From the NCBI GenBank assembly GCA_963971575.1, contig OZ020611.1, positions 61,785,381 to 61,849,380 of the forward strand: a stretch of 64,000 nucleotides of DNA. The letters run 5' to 3'. This DNA is from Liopterus haemorrhoidalis (lineage: Eukaryota; Arthropoda; Insecta; Coleoptera; Dytiscidae). Numbering within the stretch: the stretch's first letter is position 1; every line of letters starts with the position of its first letter. Positions 1 through 10,810 of this stretch are shown here, piece by piece. The notes below the pieces were generated by a model, which saw nothing but the letters and a program-made list of their open reading frames with translations, had not been told where the DNA came from and made no database searches. The position numbers and the translations under genes were made by a program.

Positions 1-735
1 AATATTTTTTTTTAATTCTGAGTACGGTATCAAATGAAAGCCCTTAGTACGTGGATTAACGATCAAATTTTTATTTTTGCAAAATAAATTATTTTGATGC
101 GATTTTTGCCCAAATTGTGCAAAAAAATTTTTGTCCCACACCCTGTAGCCCAGATGGTTTAAACTAAAAATCTAAAAAAATTCCAAGTAATGTATATTGG
201 TGTGAACCGAAATAGTACAACAGGAATTTTCGATCAGATTATGTTTTCGGAAAATAACGCATTTTTTGTGGTTTTTGGTTCACAAAGTACAAAAGTTATA
301 CCAATGTAAGACACTCATATGCAAAGCGTCCGATGGCGCAACGGGTTAGAGCGCTGGTGTCGGAAGCTAAAATCTCTGGAAAACGAAGGGTTTCGAGTTC
401 GAGTACGGACGGAGTGAGTTTTATTTTTTCTGTTTTTTTTTTTTGCATTTTTATTATGTTGAAATTATTTTGTCAAAATTCTAGTTATATTTTGACAAAT
501 GTTGTATTTAATTTTTAAGAGCGTAAATTTAATAACCAGTCTTATCATATGATTAACAGACGATAAATTATTTTAAAAATATCGTTCATTTTGCCGTGAT
601 TACTATAAAGTAAAATTTGTCCTACACACTCAGCATACCGCCTTCACTTATTATATACCTGCGAAACCCTGAAATGTGTGAATATTCACACTTCACATCA
701 ATTTTTTATTAATATATTATATTGTATGGAAATGT
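1..735 (+). repeat. Family A interspersed repeat, 5' cut by window edge
   Basis: This stretch is closely related to 22625-23470 and to the reverse complement of 62740-64000. Shared landmarks in order are a segment with GTGGATTAACGATCAAAT, the phrase CCCAGATGGTTTAAACTAAA, GTACAACAGGAATTTT, a tRNA-like cassette, AAATTTAATAACCAG, and near the right end TACCTGCGAAACCCTGAAAT followed by the perfect palindrome GTGTGAATATTCACAC (676-691). It has no credible coding capacity; the 61-residue ORF across the cassette is incidental. Family identity is unknown to me. Its left part is outside the window. Confidence 0.8.
328..412 (+). other. tRNA-like cassette inside family A repeat
   Basis: An A-box-like stretch TGGCGCAACGGGTTAGAGCG is followed about 50 bases later by a degenerate B box, GAGTTCGAGTACGG. 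The spacing suits an RNA polymerase III internal promoter. The B box departs from GGTTCGANTCC and no clean cloverleaf is apparent, so I call it a tRNA-derived module rather than a working tRNA gene. Different cassettes occupy the same place in the copies at 22.96 kb and 63.75 kb. Confidence 0.6.
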
Positions 736-3166
736 AAACATATTTAATAATTAATTAACAAGTCTGAAGAAGTAAATACTTAGTGTACAAGCTGATATGT
801 TTTAATGTATTCACAAACGTTTTCACTATTTATATTTTTCCTTTCTTGGTAAGAGCCTGATAATTACAATTTCCTGTTTTGCCAATACAAAATTTGTCAT
901 AAAAAAGTCATCTGTATATTTTTGCTTTACATATAGGGGTTCAGATGTTCATCTGGTTAAAACATGTACCTACACATGTGATCAAAACAACCTAGTTTAT
1001 ACATTAATTTATATAAAAAGAATATAGAACTAGGCAATTAATTATAACGCCATCGGTACACATATGTTATTCTTTGGAGAATATTAATATCATTTGGAAA
1101 ATGACACTTATTATAACAAATTAAGTACTTACACAAAATTTAGTAATTCAAAATAATATTCAGTTTATATTTACGAAATCCTAAAAACAAGATAATCTTG
1201 CGTATTTTTACGTGTTCATAATAAATTTTATAGAAATTTCGTTGTGATTTTTAATCTTTATGAAACTACTCAAATATTGGACTTGTACCATAGAATATAC
1301 AATAGTTTCACTTGTCGGTTTGTTTGAAGTTGAGGAGGCAAATTTTCATGACCTTGGCTTGGCTAGGATGGTAAAGAATGCATAGTCTATTACACATATG
1401 GATACAGACGAAGCTTTATATTAGAATGGCTGAACGTAATTGACTTAATAAATAAGGTTGTAAAATTTAAATAGGGTTGTAAGTTGTAAACTAGGCAATA
1501 GAAAATATTAAAGTTTTGCATTAAGCAGGGATTTAGTTACAAAATGAAATTTAGAAATGTTGTTAAAAATTTAATTTTGACATTTATCGAAATTAGGAGT
1601 TTTGCATTTTATGACTAAAAATGAATTTTGAAAACGCTGTATACTGTTATTATTTTATGTACCTAGTACTAAAACTATTGCAAGTAGTACAATAATAAAG
1701 TAGGAATATTATTTAAGAGAAGCTAGATATTAATTTTCTTTGAATTATCAATTTCATTTAAGTAAGTAAATATTATATAATAAAAAAATGCATATAAAAA
1801 AACAAAAATGGAATAGCAATAAATATAAATTCACTGTATTGACTAATAATCCAAATTGACAATTAATCCAAATAGAAACACAATAATTCTCGCTGAACTT
1901 TACTATCTGAATAAAGTTGACCCTTCGGTCGCAAGTTGCGCGTTTATATAACGAACCTTAAAACGTTCCATATATAGTAAAGGAGAATTTACTTGACAGA
2001 TTGATCGATTGAGAACCGATAAAGAAATATATATCTATTTCACACAGTTTTATGTAAGATGCCAAGAACGTATTTCGGCTTCTTATTGTAACGTACGTTC
2101 ATAGTTTTTGTCTTTTTTTGTTATATTATAATATGGTAACTTCAGCGTATGTCCCTTCGTACACGTGCGCGCATTCAGCTCTGGGCGGTCGCTAATGGTG
2201 TAGTGGAAGTGGTTCCACTTATATTTCTGGACATAGTTTCTTAAAAACTTTTCAACTCGGTAATTTTAAAATCAAAATAGATTATTTAAACATTCTGTTG
2301 TTTATGTTTCATTTGTTCGCCCAAGTGTATGCCTCAGCTCTTTATTAAAGTATTCGGAATTCAATTTCTTTTAAATTTACACTACAACCAGCTCCATTCA
2401 ACTTGGTAAACATAGAGTACACCAGTGAAGGTTGACCATGCATTTCAGTTACACTCAGAATTTTAAAATTGAATTTTGTTGTTTATTAAACATTATAGGT
2501 CAGTTGTTTATTATTTACTCACAATTATCAAAAATTACTTTCATATTATATTTCCCCTAATCTTTCTAAAAGTTTTATTTAAAGAATATATTCATTTAAT
2601 ATGACAAAATTTACAAAAAAATAATCTTTTTTAGGTTATCACACATATATTGTCTTGTCAAATTAACCTCCCACCACTAGATGGATAATAAAATGGATAT
2701 AGATGGAAGACAGGAGTATCAAGTGAAACAAATTGTATCTCTTTCTCTATTTCTAGCTTTGTCTGTGAACAAATGATATGGCTCTATTCAAAAATGGAAT
2801 TGATTGACACTGATTGACAATGATGAACACTGATTCTACGAATTATATTCGTAAGTTCTAATTCCTAATGGCAAACAATAATAAACTAAATAATTTTTTA
2901 TCTTTCATATCCCTTAACTAATCATGGAACTACTAACTAGTCATGCAGGCACCCCAATTTGACGCTAATTTTAAACCAGTACAGTTGTGATTAGTAAGGG
3001 GTGTTAAAGAAGTGAATCTCAAGATCATCTTGTCAACAATATAAATGTGTTCATTTGTCTAGTCTAAGATATTTTAAACGAAAAATAGTTTAATTTTTCA
3101 GTTCTTTAAGATTAATGTATGTAATTAATAATTTGTAATACACAACACACCTTAGCGTTGTACATT
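736..3166. other. Gene-free A+T-rich stretch
   Basis: I see no credible ORF, transposon end or RNA gene here. The sequence is A+T-rich and broken by stops in all frames. A somewhat less A+T-rich patch around 2150-2220 carries no feature I recognise. It could be old decayed repeat or intron. Confidence 0.5.
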
Positions 3167-4362
3167 TCTCTATATATAAAGGCAACATCTCGCTGTTTGT
3201 CTGTCTGTCTATCCGTAAGTGCGATTTTCACTTGAGAACTGTTGATCCGATTTTCAGGTTTCTTTTTTTATCTACAATTTCTGTTCAGGTTTTATGAAAA
3301 TCCGTTCAGTAGTTCCAAAGTTATAAGGATATTTGGGCACGCGGATAGAACGAAATCCATGTTTTCCTTTCATATTTAACGTTTAATAATCAGACCTTGA
3401 AATAATCAGACACAACATAGGTTTCCTCAGCGGCAAAGTTGGTACACGATTTATACATTATATTTATACAGAATTTTTTAAGCTGTTCAGTAGTTCAAAG
3501 TTATAATGATACTTGTGCGCGTGGGTAGTACATAAATCCATCTTTTCTTTTGATATTTAACGCATTACTCGAGAGCTGCTTATCCTATTGTCATGTGGTT
3601 TTTTTTTTTATATCTGTAGCTACATCATCTGGTCAGATTTTAGGCTATGTTCTTAAAATAGGTATATTAGTTCATTACAACTAAATATGAATTTAATGCA
3701 TTTCCGTGAAAGTATCAGCAACAACATAGGTCTAGTTAGCGGCAAGATTGGTACACGATTTACGTACTTCAGAATTAAAAGAATTTTAAAAATCTGTTCA
3801 GTAGTTCCAGAGATATAATGATATTTGTGCACCCAGTTAATACAAAATTCATCTGTTCGGTTAATATTTAATGCATTTTCTTGAAATTATCAGCGACAAC
3901 ACAGGTTTCGCTAGCGGCAAGACTTGAAAAAAGTTTTAAAATTTGTTGAGTAGTTCCATAGAATTAATGAGATTTGTGTGCTCAGGTAATACGAAGTTCA
4001 TCTCTTCAGTGTATATTTAACACATTTTCTTGAAATTATCAATGGCAACATATATTTCCTTAATGGCAGATACATGTTTTATACACTAATCAGAATTAAA
4101 AGAATTTTTAAAATCACTTCAGTTGTTCCAAAGGTACGAAAATTTTTACTGGGACAATAATCTTGGGTTAGTTTAAATCTCTCTCCCGTACTTACATGTC
4201 TATCGATACGGTTGTAGATAAACAAGATGCCATTCACTATCCAGTCCAATTCCTGAATATTCTTAGGTGCACCAGTAATTTAGCCGAGGAACATAAACAC
4301 ACCAAAATTATTTAATGGAACACGCCTACAGCTACCCCGAGCGAATCCGAACGGACAGCTAG
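3167..4362 (+). mobile_element. Non-autonomous Helitron
   Basis: The left end reads TCTCTATATATAAAGGC and the right end GAACGGACAGCTAG, followed by T. These match the 5' TC...TATATATAAA and 3' CTAG-T ends I know from insect Helitrons, and the 3' end has the usual GC-richer CCCCGAGCGAATCCG segment just inside. There is no Rep/helicase ORF. The interior repeats a module around the phrase GTTCAGTAGTTCCAAAG at about 3303, 3482, 3793, 3942 and 4116, often followed by a GATATTTGTG-like phrase and TATTTAACGC. Boundaries rest on end motifs only, since Helitrons leave no target duplication. Confidence 0.72.
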
Positions 4363-5319
4363 TATTAACAAAAAATTAAGGCAATTAAGTTATGAGATAT
4401 TTTATTGTAATGTTTGTCAACAACGAGGCTAGATGACGCCATGAAACACAGTGTGTGTATGTGTAATAACATATCCGAATCTACACATGTACCTACTGAT
4501 CAGGCACGGTTGTTTCCAATAATTAGGGTAGATCAAAATAATGTTTAAGGACTATAAATCAATGTAGCTTTTTCTTACTTTATTATGTATAATATTTTAT
4601 GAATAATTGAAGGATCTGTATGCGTGTCTGAAACTAACATCTCAATATCTAAAAATAATGTCAGCAAACAGAAACAAAAAACAAAGTGAATGGATATAGG
4701 GGAAAACGATTCAAGAATAAATATTGACTGACGAACAATTTGTTATTCCTCTGTTTGATAACGTGAGCAACTAAATTTGCTTGTCAACTTAATTTATGTG
4801 AAAGAAAGCTCACATGTAGGCAGCACACAATCGCCTTACCCATACTGATTTCACCATAATCTAATAAATTACTCATGAGATTGACGGGTGATTCCTAAAT
4901 AATGTTTAACTCTAAATGTAAATGAATAACTCTACTCTATAAAAGCATGAAAATGTAATATTTGTCGGTGAGTACACTGGCCTCCATTCTCGAATCATAA
5001 TTTGATACAGACGTTTCTACCATACACAGTTTCTTGACTAGTTAAAATGAAGAAGCAACAAAACGTAATCACGAATAGAAATTAGAGATGTTATTTGATT
5101 TTTATGTTCAAAACACATAATCCCTTGTCGCAGTTCATAAATAGTTGATAGTCATATACAATGAAAACGAAAAATATATGAGAAAATGGTGCAAGATGTT
5201 GCCCAAAGCATTCAATATAGAACTTAAGTTAAGAGAAAGAGTACAAAGAAAATTTATTAACCGCCTCAACTATAAATTTAACTGTTTAAATCACTATAAA
5301 AGTTATAATTTCAACCTAA
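4363..5319. other. Gene-free stretch
   Basis: No supported gene. A 98-residue ORF beginning in this stretch runs into the GC-rich arm of the next element and looks incidental. No terminal repeats recognised. Confidence 0.45.
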
Positions 5320-6302
5320 CCCAGCAAACATTTTTATGCGGGCCAGTACTGGTAAAGCACATACTCCCCGGCATTGAAAGTAATGGGCCAGTGCTGGCAT
5401 TTCGTACTGGGCCAGTACCCCGGTGTCCCCGTGGCCGTTAGCTGGTCCACTGCTGTATCAGTTGCCGGCCCAGCAACGGGCAAATGAAATATGACAAATT
5501 ATATTTTTTAAATGACATATTTATAATCTTGTATCAGATTTATTAATAATTGAAAATTTTATTACAGGAAAAAAACTATGATTAAACTAGACTAAAAATT
5601 AAACAATTTAACATGAAACAGTCTAACAAAACACACACAAATTACAATAAAAAACTGTATAATCCGCTCACAAAACAATAACTATTCAAATATACATCTT
5701 GACAAACTGTCCACCAACACGTATCAACTTGTACTGACCCTCGAAGGCCACGCCGTTAGGGCGTTTTATGACTAAGAACAATCAGACTTTTCAAATTATT
5801 AAATTCTAAAAGTTTAGTTTTAAGTAAAAAGTATGAGTGAAGAAGAGACGATAGCTGTGTAAAACAATAATTTATCGAATTTATTAGACTAAAAGAGGAT
5901 AGAAAAGTTTCTTTAAAAAAATTTAAAACAAAAGTAAAATGTAACATAAGCACTGGTCCGTCAGAAATAATCTTGCAACTAATGCGATTATTTTGCAGTT
6001 TACCGTTGCTAACGGCCACCGGAACACCGGCCCAGTGCGAAATGCCAGCACTGACCCATTACTTTCAATGCCGAGGAGTATGTGCTTCAATAGTACTGGC
6101 CCGTATAAAAATGTTTGCTTGGATTAATACAAATAAGGAGTGCTTATAAAATGCTAGTAAAGTACTTCGTACAGGCGGAGTGCGAAATACAAATGTGAAG
6201 TACATTATTAATACTGGCGTTGCACTTACTTTTGGTGCCAGCAATTTACCAGCAGTAAAAGCAGTTTGCCGGCATTCCGCCTTTAGTTGAATGTTTGCTG
6301 GG
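5320..6302. mobile_element. Foldback element with GC-rich inverted arms
   Basis: Outer ends are CCCAGCAAACATT at 5320 and its inverse AATGTTTGCTGGG ending at 6302. A longer inverted pair, 5321-5441 and 6008-6122, shares segments such as GGCATTGAAAGTAATGGG, CAGTGCTGGCATTTCG and GTGGCCGTTAGC, with a few mismatches and a small indel. The arms are much richer in G+C than the surroundings, and related phrases recur beyond the inner right arm (6122-6302), as if part of an arm was duplicated. No transposase and no clear target duplication is visible, so the superfamily is undetermined. Confidence 0.65.
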
Positions 6303-6885
6303 AAATTTCTATAATATTGGATCACTCAAAAAACGAAGGATGGCAAACGATTTCATATTCTTTATTAAAACTATTAATAATATTATAGATGGTCAGTCAA
6401 TTTTCCCGTTTTTTAATTTTAACATTTACCACTACCCGGTACGAACTCCTAGCATACTCTTTATTCCAGTAAAAGTACATTGTCAAACAGCAACTCACCA
6501 ATGCACAGAACATCAAGAACAGTTAACTAGTATACCACAAACGTGGATATTTTCTTTGGCTCTTTAAATTCATTTAAAAAACAATAAAAAATAACATAAG
6601 TAGGCTTCGATTTAATTAACTTTATTCAAATACTTAGCCAGTTTCAAATACCATTCGAGAATACCACTTTACACTTTAGAGCGTTCGCATACGAAAGTGA
6701 CTATTTGAATTTGGTCGCACACGAAAAGTTACGCATGAGTTCTAGAATTGGACCCGAGTTAATTTTTATTACTTGCGTAGATAAATGCATTAGAAATCGT
6801 ATGGGACAACGCTGCGTATTTGGACACTACGAGAAGTGACCTAAGCATTGTTTTCTAGATCTAAATTTTTAAAATATAACTTATA
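6303..6885. other. Gene-free stretch
   Basis: A+T-rich sequence between two mobile elements. The 90-residue ORF here has no recognisable domain and I do not support it as a gene. Confidence 0.45.
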
Positions 6886-7449
6886 CAGAAGATTCCGCTT
6901 AATTGGGCCACCGTTTAATTGGGGCAACCGCTTATTTGGGCCAAATCTAAAAAAACAGAAACCAAACCAAGGATCCAATAGTAAATTTACATTTTTAAAT
7001 GGAACAACATTCCGCTTAATTGTGACAGTAAATTTAAGATCACAGTACATATTATGTTACACATATTCTCAAGAAAAAATATGTACAAAGAATTTAATAT
7101 TACAGCGTTATTTTATGCAGGAAGGAAATGAAGGGAGCCCTACATCCGCACTGAATACCTGTGCTGATTTTGTAGAAGTGAAATGTTACAAAAACAAAAG
7201 ACAGACTACACTTGACGCATTTTTGCATTGAATTAAATTGTAGTACCTATTTATTATTTTATTTTGGAACTTATTATTATTTTTTCTTAAAAGTTTATAT
7301 TTTTTGATTATATGTAATTTATAGTTTTGTCCAAGAGATTATAAAATAAAATTATTGAAAGAAAAATATGCATTGCTTAATTTTATGTGAAATTCGCTTA
7401 ATTGGGCCAAAATGCCTGAGTCCCGATGTGTCCCAATTAAGCGGAAGTA
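6886..7449 (+). mobile_element. Deleted pogo/Tigger-like transposon
   Basis: The inverted ends share TTCCGCTTAATTGGG (left at about 6892; inverse CCCAATTAAGCGGAA ending at 7446), each flanked by TA dinucleotides as expected for Tc1/mariner-pogo insertion. Subterminal repeats of CGCTTAATTGGGCC type occur at the left. Only the last part of the transposase survives, so this is a non-autonomous derivative. Confidence 0.65.
7108..7231 (+). pseudogene. Tigger-like transposase C-terminal remnant
   Basis: The final residues of the open frame read ADFVEVKCYKNKRQTTLDAF followed by LH and stop. Tigger/Jerky-type transposases commonly end with a basic run and a Q-T-T-L-D-x-F-like tail, which is the match here. 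The DNA-binding and DDE catalytic regions are absent. The longer frame upstream reads through the terminal repeat and is not protein-like. Confidence 0.5.
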
Positions 7450-8765
7450 TATGAAAAATCTTTGAATTAGAAATAATAAAAATAAATATATTCTGATATA
7501 TTTAGCTGATTTAATGCAATTTTAAAGTATAAATAAAATTTTAAATTCAGTTTTTTTTTATTTAAATTTTCTGGGAATTGTCACAGCACCACCCTCTCTG
7601 TCTCTTCTGGTTATCGCTCCTCTAGTATTCGTCAGCTTTAAACTCTGATAAATACAAATGAACAGTTGCTTATTTTTATTTTAGTTCTGCAGACTTGACA
7701 AGAATAATAGATAAAAGAATAAAATCTTAACAAAATGGGAACCACGATTGCTTTACGTACAAGGTAAGAGATTATAAAATATTACTTTAAACTCATCTTG
7801 CTCTCAAAGAGCTTTTGCCTTGAATATATTTTTTCTAAACAATTCCTCAGACATATGAGTGCAAATTACAGGATATTAACTTAACACACATGTAAGTGTA
7901 AAATATTACTTTTCAACGTAGCTTTACTTATTCCGCATTGCCGCGTGAGAGTAATCGCGAATCGCAGCTGATCACCACAGCTCGAGATCAGCGCAACGTT
8001 GAAATATATACGGGTAATTAATAAAAGCTGTTAGAACCGTGCAGAATTCATGCTATGCCGGTAAGACAGAACGCTGCTATATAGTATTTTAAAGCGACCC
8101 TGTTCACGCCGGATAGATTTAAATCTATGTCAGTTTGTTTTAAAAATGTTAGAAACCAGAAACGGATGGAGAATTTTAGTGATTTATTTATTTGTTAGGA
8201 ATTTTGTTATTTATGAAGAGAACTAATGGAAGGGTAAAATGGTGTAATTAGGTACTGTGTTACTGGAACTATTTTTATTTTAACCCCAGCTTCAGGCAAG
8301 TTAATAAATGGGTATAGTTTGCAGAAATTCCTTCTCGGAGATTTATAGTAACATACTGCTTGGAATAATTAAATTTTAATTATCTTTTATGGTCTTTATA
8401 CCTGCTAATATTAAGATCTTGCATGTATCTATCAGTTTTTATAATATACTTTACCAGATGGTTTGGGACCCACTAGTATGTAGTTTCTAGTGGCGAATAC
8501 TTTTCATTAAAATTAGGTTTTTATATATTTTGTAATATAAGACTACAAATATTTTGTAATGTTTTTAAATTTTTCTTATCTTTTCTGACTTACTGTTCAT
8601 TTTTCTTCTGCCGTCTATAAACTACTATGTACTACCTTACTGCTGCTATATATTGGACACAGACTTTTCACTCCAAAAGAATGAAGTTTCAGGTCTACAA
8701 CTCCCACGTTCACCCAATCCGAGTTAGAAGCGGTATGTAATTTATGATGAGATTTTTTTTTTTAA
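7450..8765. other. Gene-free stretch
   Basis: No ORF or element end I can support. Slightly less A+T-rich patches near 7590-7630 and 7940-8110 carry no recognisable coding signature. Confidence 0.4.
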
Positions 8766-8857
8766 TTTTTAAGAAGAATGACCGGGATCTAACCCGGGAT
8801 ATTTAGCACGAGAAGCAGAGTAACTATCTCTGCGCTACCAAGGTTGGTAGCCTTTTC
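8766..8857 (-). mobile_element. tRNA-derived SINE
   Basis: On the minus strand a tRNA-like head contains an A box, TTGGTAGCGCAGAGATAGTT, and a B box, CCCGGGTTAGATCCCGG, spaced as in a tRNA, with CTGCTTCTCGTGCT between. The downstream side is T-rich on the plus strand (8752-8775), consistent with an A-rich SINE tail. I found no clear flanking duplication. A diverged tRNA pseudogene is the alternative. Confidence 0.6.
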
Positions 8858-9492
8858 TGATTTACTGTCCACAAGTCACCAAAAACATTTTTTTTTATCT
8901 AACAGGTACAGTTTTTTCTAGCCATAGGCTGTGCCCAAAATCATAATTTCACAAATTATAATTCCGTGAAAATTGATTACTACTGTTTTGAACTACTGTT
9001 AAAAAATAATTTTTGCATTACTATAAAGGACCACAGTAAGAAGGTATTATCGAAAATGGGTATGCTAGAATTTTAAGCGGACAGCCTGCAATATTTTTTA
9101 AAGTTTAAAGATTAATTTACACACACTCATTTAGATTTTCCCCGAAAAATCTTTAGGCACTAAGTGTGAAACAGGGGTGAGATGTTCCACTAGCAATAGA
9201 ACCTAATATATGAAGAAAAGGTACCAGAGACGTTGAAATGTAAGAAAGATGACAGATATTGTTGGATACTAAAGAGCAACATTCCATCAGTTCAGTAAAA
9301 AAAAAACGAGTTTTGTTCGCCATTGTCGCCCTTGTTTTATATGTTTCGAACATATTTTGCCCATTATTTGAAGTAAAAAAAAATCACAAGGACCAAATTA
9401 TGATGGGGCATATTTCACGTATTTTACTGGGGCATTTTTCACATAACTGGTGAAAAACGCCAACAATGTATTAGCAATTATAAAAAGAAATA
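8858..9492. other. Gene-free stretch
   Basis: Short ORFs on both strands near 9153-9453 overlap one another and have no domain signature. I see no element ends. Confidence 0.4.
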
Positions 9493-9500
9493 CCAATAAT

Positions 9501-9802
9501 CAGGGCCGTAACTAGCCATTTATAATTGCCCCCCCCCCTAAACACTATATAATACAAGTGATGTCCTAAAAAAAAGGTCCTCACTTCTAAAATACAAGTG
9601 AGGAGCTAGACAAAAAAAGGTCCTTACTTCTAAAATACAAGTGATGACTTCAAAAAAATGCTAATTTCTAAAATACAAGTGGTTGACCTAAAAAAAAAAA
9701 ATACAAGTGATGAATTATTATGTCAATATATTCTTTTCCGGACCCCCCTTCGATCTGGGCCCCGGGCTTGTGCCTTGTTGGCCCTGCCTAGTTACGACAC
9801 CA
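9501..9802. mobile_element. hAT-like MITE with internal minisatellite
   Basis: Flanked by the 8-bp direct repeat CCAATAAT (9493-9500 and 9803-9810), the duplication size of hAT elements. The left end CAGGGCCGTAACTAG and the last 15 bases CTAGTTACGACACCA are inverted counterparts with four mismatches at the outermost bases. The interior holds about four to five irregular copies of a unit like TTCTAAAATACAAGTGATGA joined by A-runs and AAGGTCCTCAC. There is no coding sequence. The same minisatellite occurs inside the element at 24745. Confidence 0.65.
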
Positions 9803-10054
9803 CCAATAATATGCCTTACATACGGCATTTTGTTTTTATGAAATGTTATTTTGTTGTTTCGTGCTCTCAGTTTTTTTTTTTTTTTTTTTAATTAAGTTAT
9901 ATTGACGATACTTACTGATAAATTTTCAAGTCGTAACGTGTCGTATTGCGTGAGATTAAAGCAAGTTGTGGGTGGAAATTTTACGCGCTTCTGATGTTAA
10001 CTACTATATATATATATATGTTTCTTTCTCTTTTCTTTTCTTTGTTTTATGGCG

Positions 10055-10810
10055 TTACGGATTTATATACGACTTTAGCCCATTCTTTTTCATTTTATGC
10101 CATTTTTTTGCTTCCGTAGTCGTTTTTCCTACCTCTTCTAGTATCTCTTTTAATGTATTATCCCATGTATTTCTTGGTCTTCCTATTTTTTTCTTTCCAT
10201 ATGTTCTTGTCTTCCAGACTTGTTTCACTTTTCTTGTGTCTTGTAGTCTTTGCATGTGTCCCCACCAGCTAAGTTATCTATTTTCTATGAATTTATCTAT
10301 TGGCTCTATGTTAAGTTCTTTTCTCATCTCCGTACTTTTAATTCTATCCATTTTCATCACTCCTTTTACTCTTATTATATACTTCATTTCTGCAGCTTGT
10401 ATTTTATTATTTTCCCTTCTTGAAAGCGTCCACGTTTCAAATCTGAAAGTCAGTACCGGTCTGTATATTGCTTTAAATATGTTTGTTTCTCTGTTGTTAT
10501 TTATTTTTTGTTAATAAGAGCACTATTTATATTAAGTAAAGTTACATTGTCTTCTCAATTCTTGTGTTTATCTCCAGTTCTTGTTTTGCATCATCTCGTA
10601 TATCTACTCCTAAGTACGTGAAATTCTTGACCTGTTCTATGATTATATCCTCTATTTTTATATTTAGAACTTCATCTGCTCCGATAACCATAACTTGTCT
10701 TCTATAAATTTAAATTTTCTTGTAATTCCTTTTTTCCTTTTGCTATTATTACGATGTCATCTGCAAATACTCCTTCCGATATTTCTGTTATTCGCATAAT
10801 CTATCACTTA
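10055..10810 (-). pseudogene. RTE-like reverse transcriptase, C-terminal half, broken
   Basis: Read on the minus strand from about 10805. First comes VFADDIVIIAKGKKELQENL, carrying the F-A-D-D version of the polymerase active-site box. Next, after frame breaks, comes the post-catalytic region with ETWTLSRRENNKIQAAEMKY. Finally, after a stop near 10270, come LSWWGHMQRL and GKKKIGRPRNTWDN. The W-G-H-x-x-R and G-R-P-x-x-T-W motifs are typical of RTE-like endonuclease/reverse transcriptases of insects. Several stops and frame changes make it inactive. The long plus-strand ORF at 9966-10514 is its antisense shadow. Confidence 0.75.

Noticed and set aside
328..412. Functional tRNA genes at 328, 8766, 21196, 22960 and 63725
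   Set aside because: A and B boxes are present but acceptor stems, B-box matches or context (SINE tail, target duplication, dispersed repeat) fit tRNA-derived repeats rather than tRNA genes.
6848..7231. 127-codon ORF as an intact gene
   Set aside because: Its first two thirds run through terminal repeats of a Tigger-like element; only the last 25-40 codons look like protein.
9966..10514. 182-codon hydrophobic plus-strand ORF
   Set aside because: It lies antisense to the RTE-like coding remnant; its apparent membrane character comes from reading an A-rich coding strand backwards.
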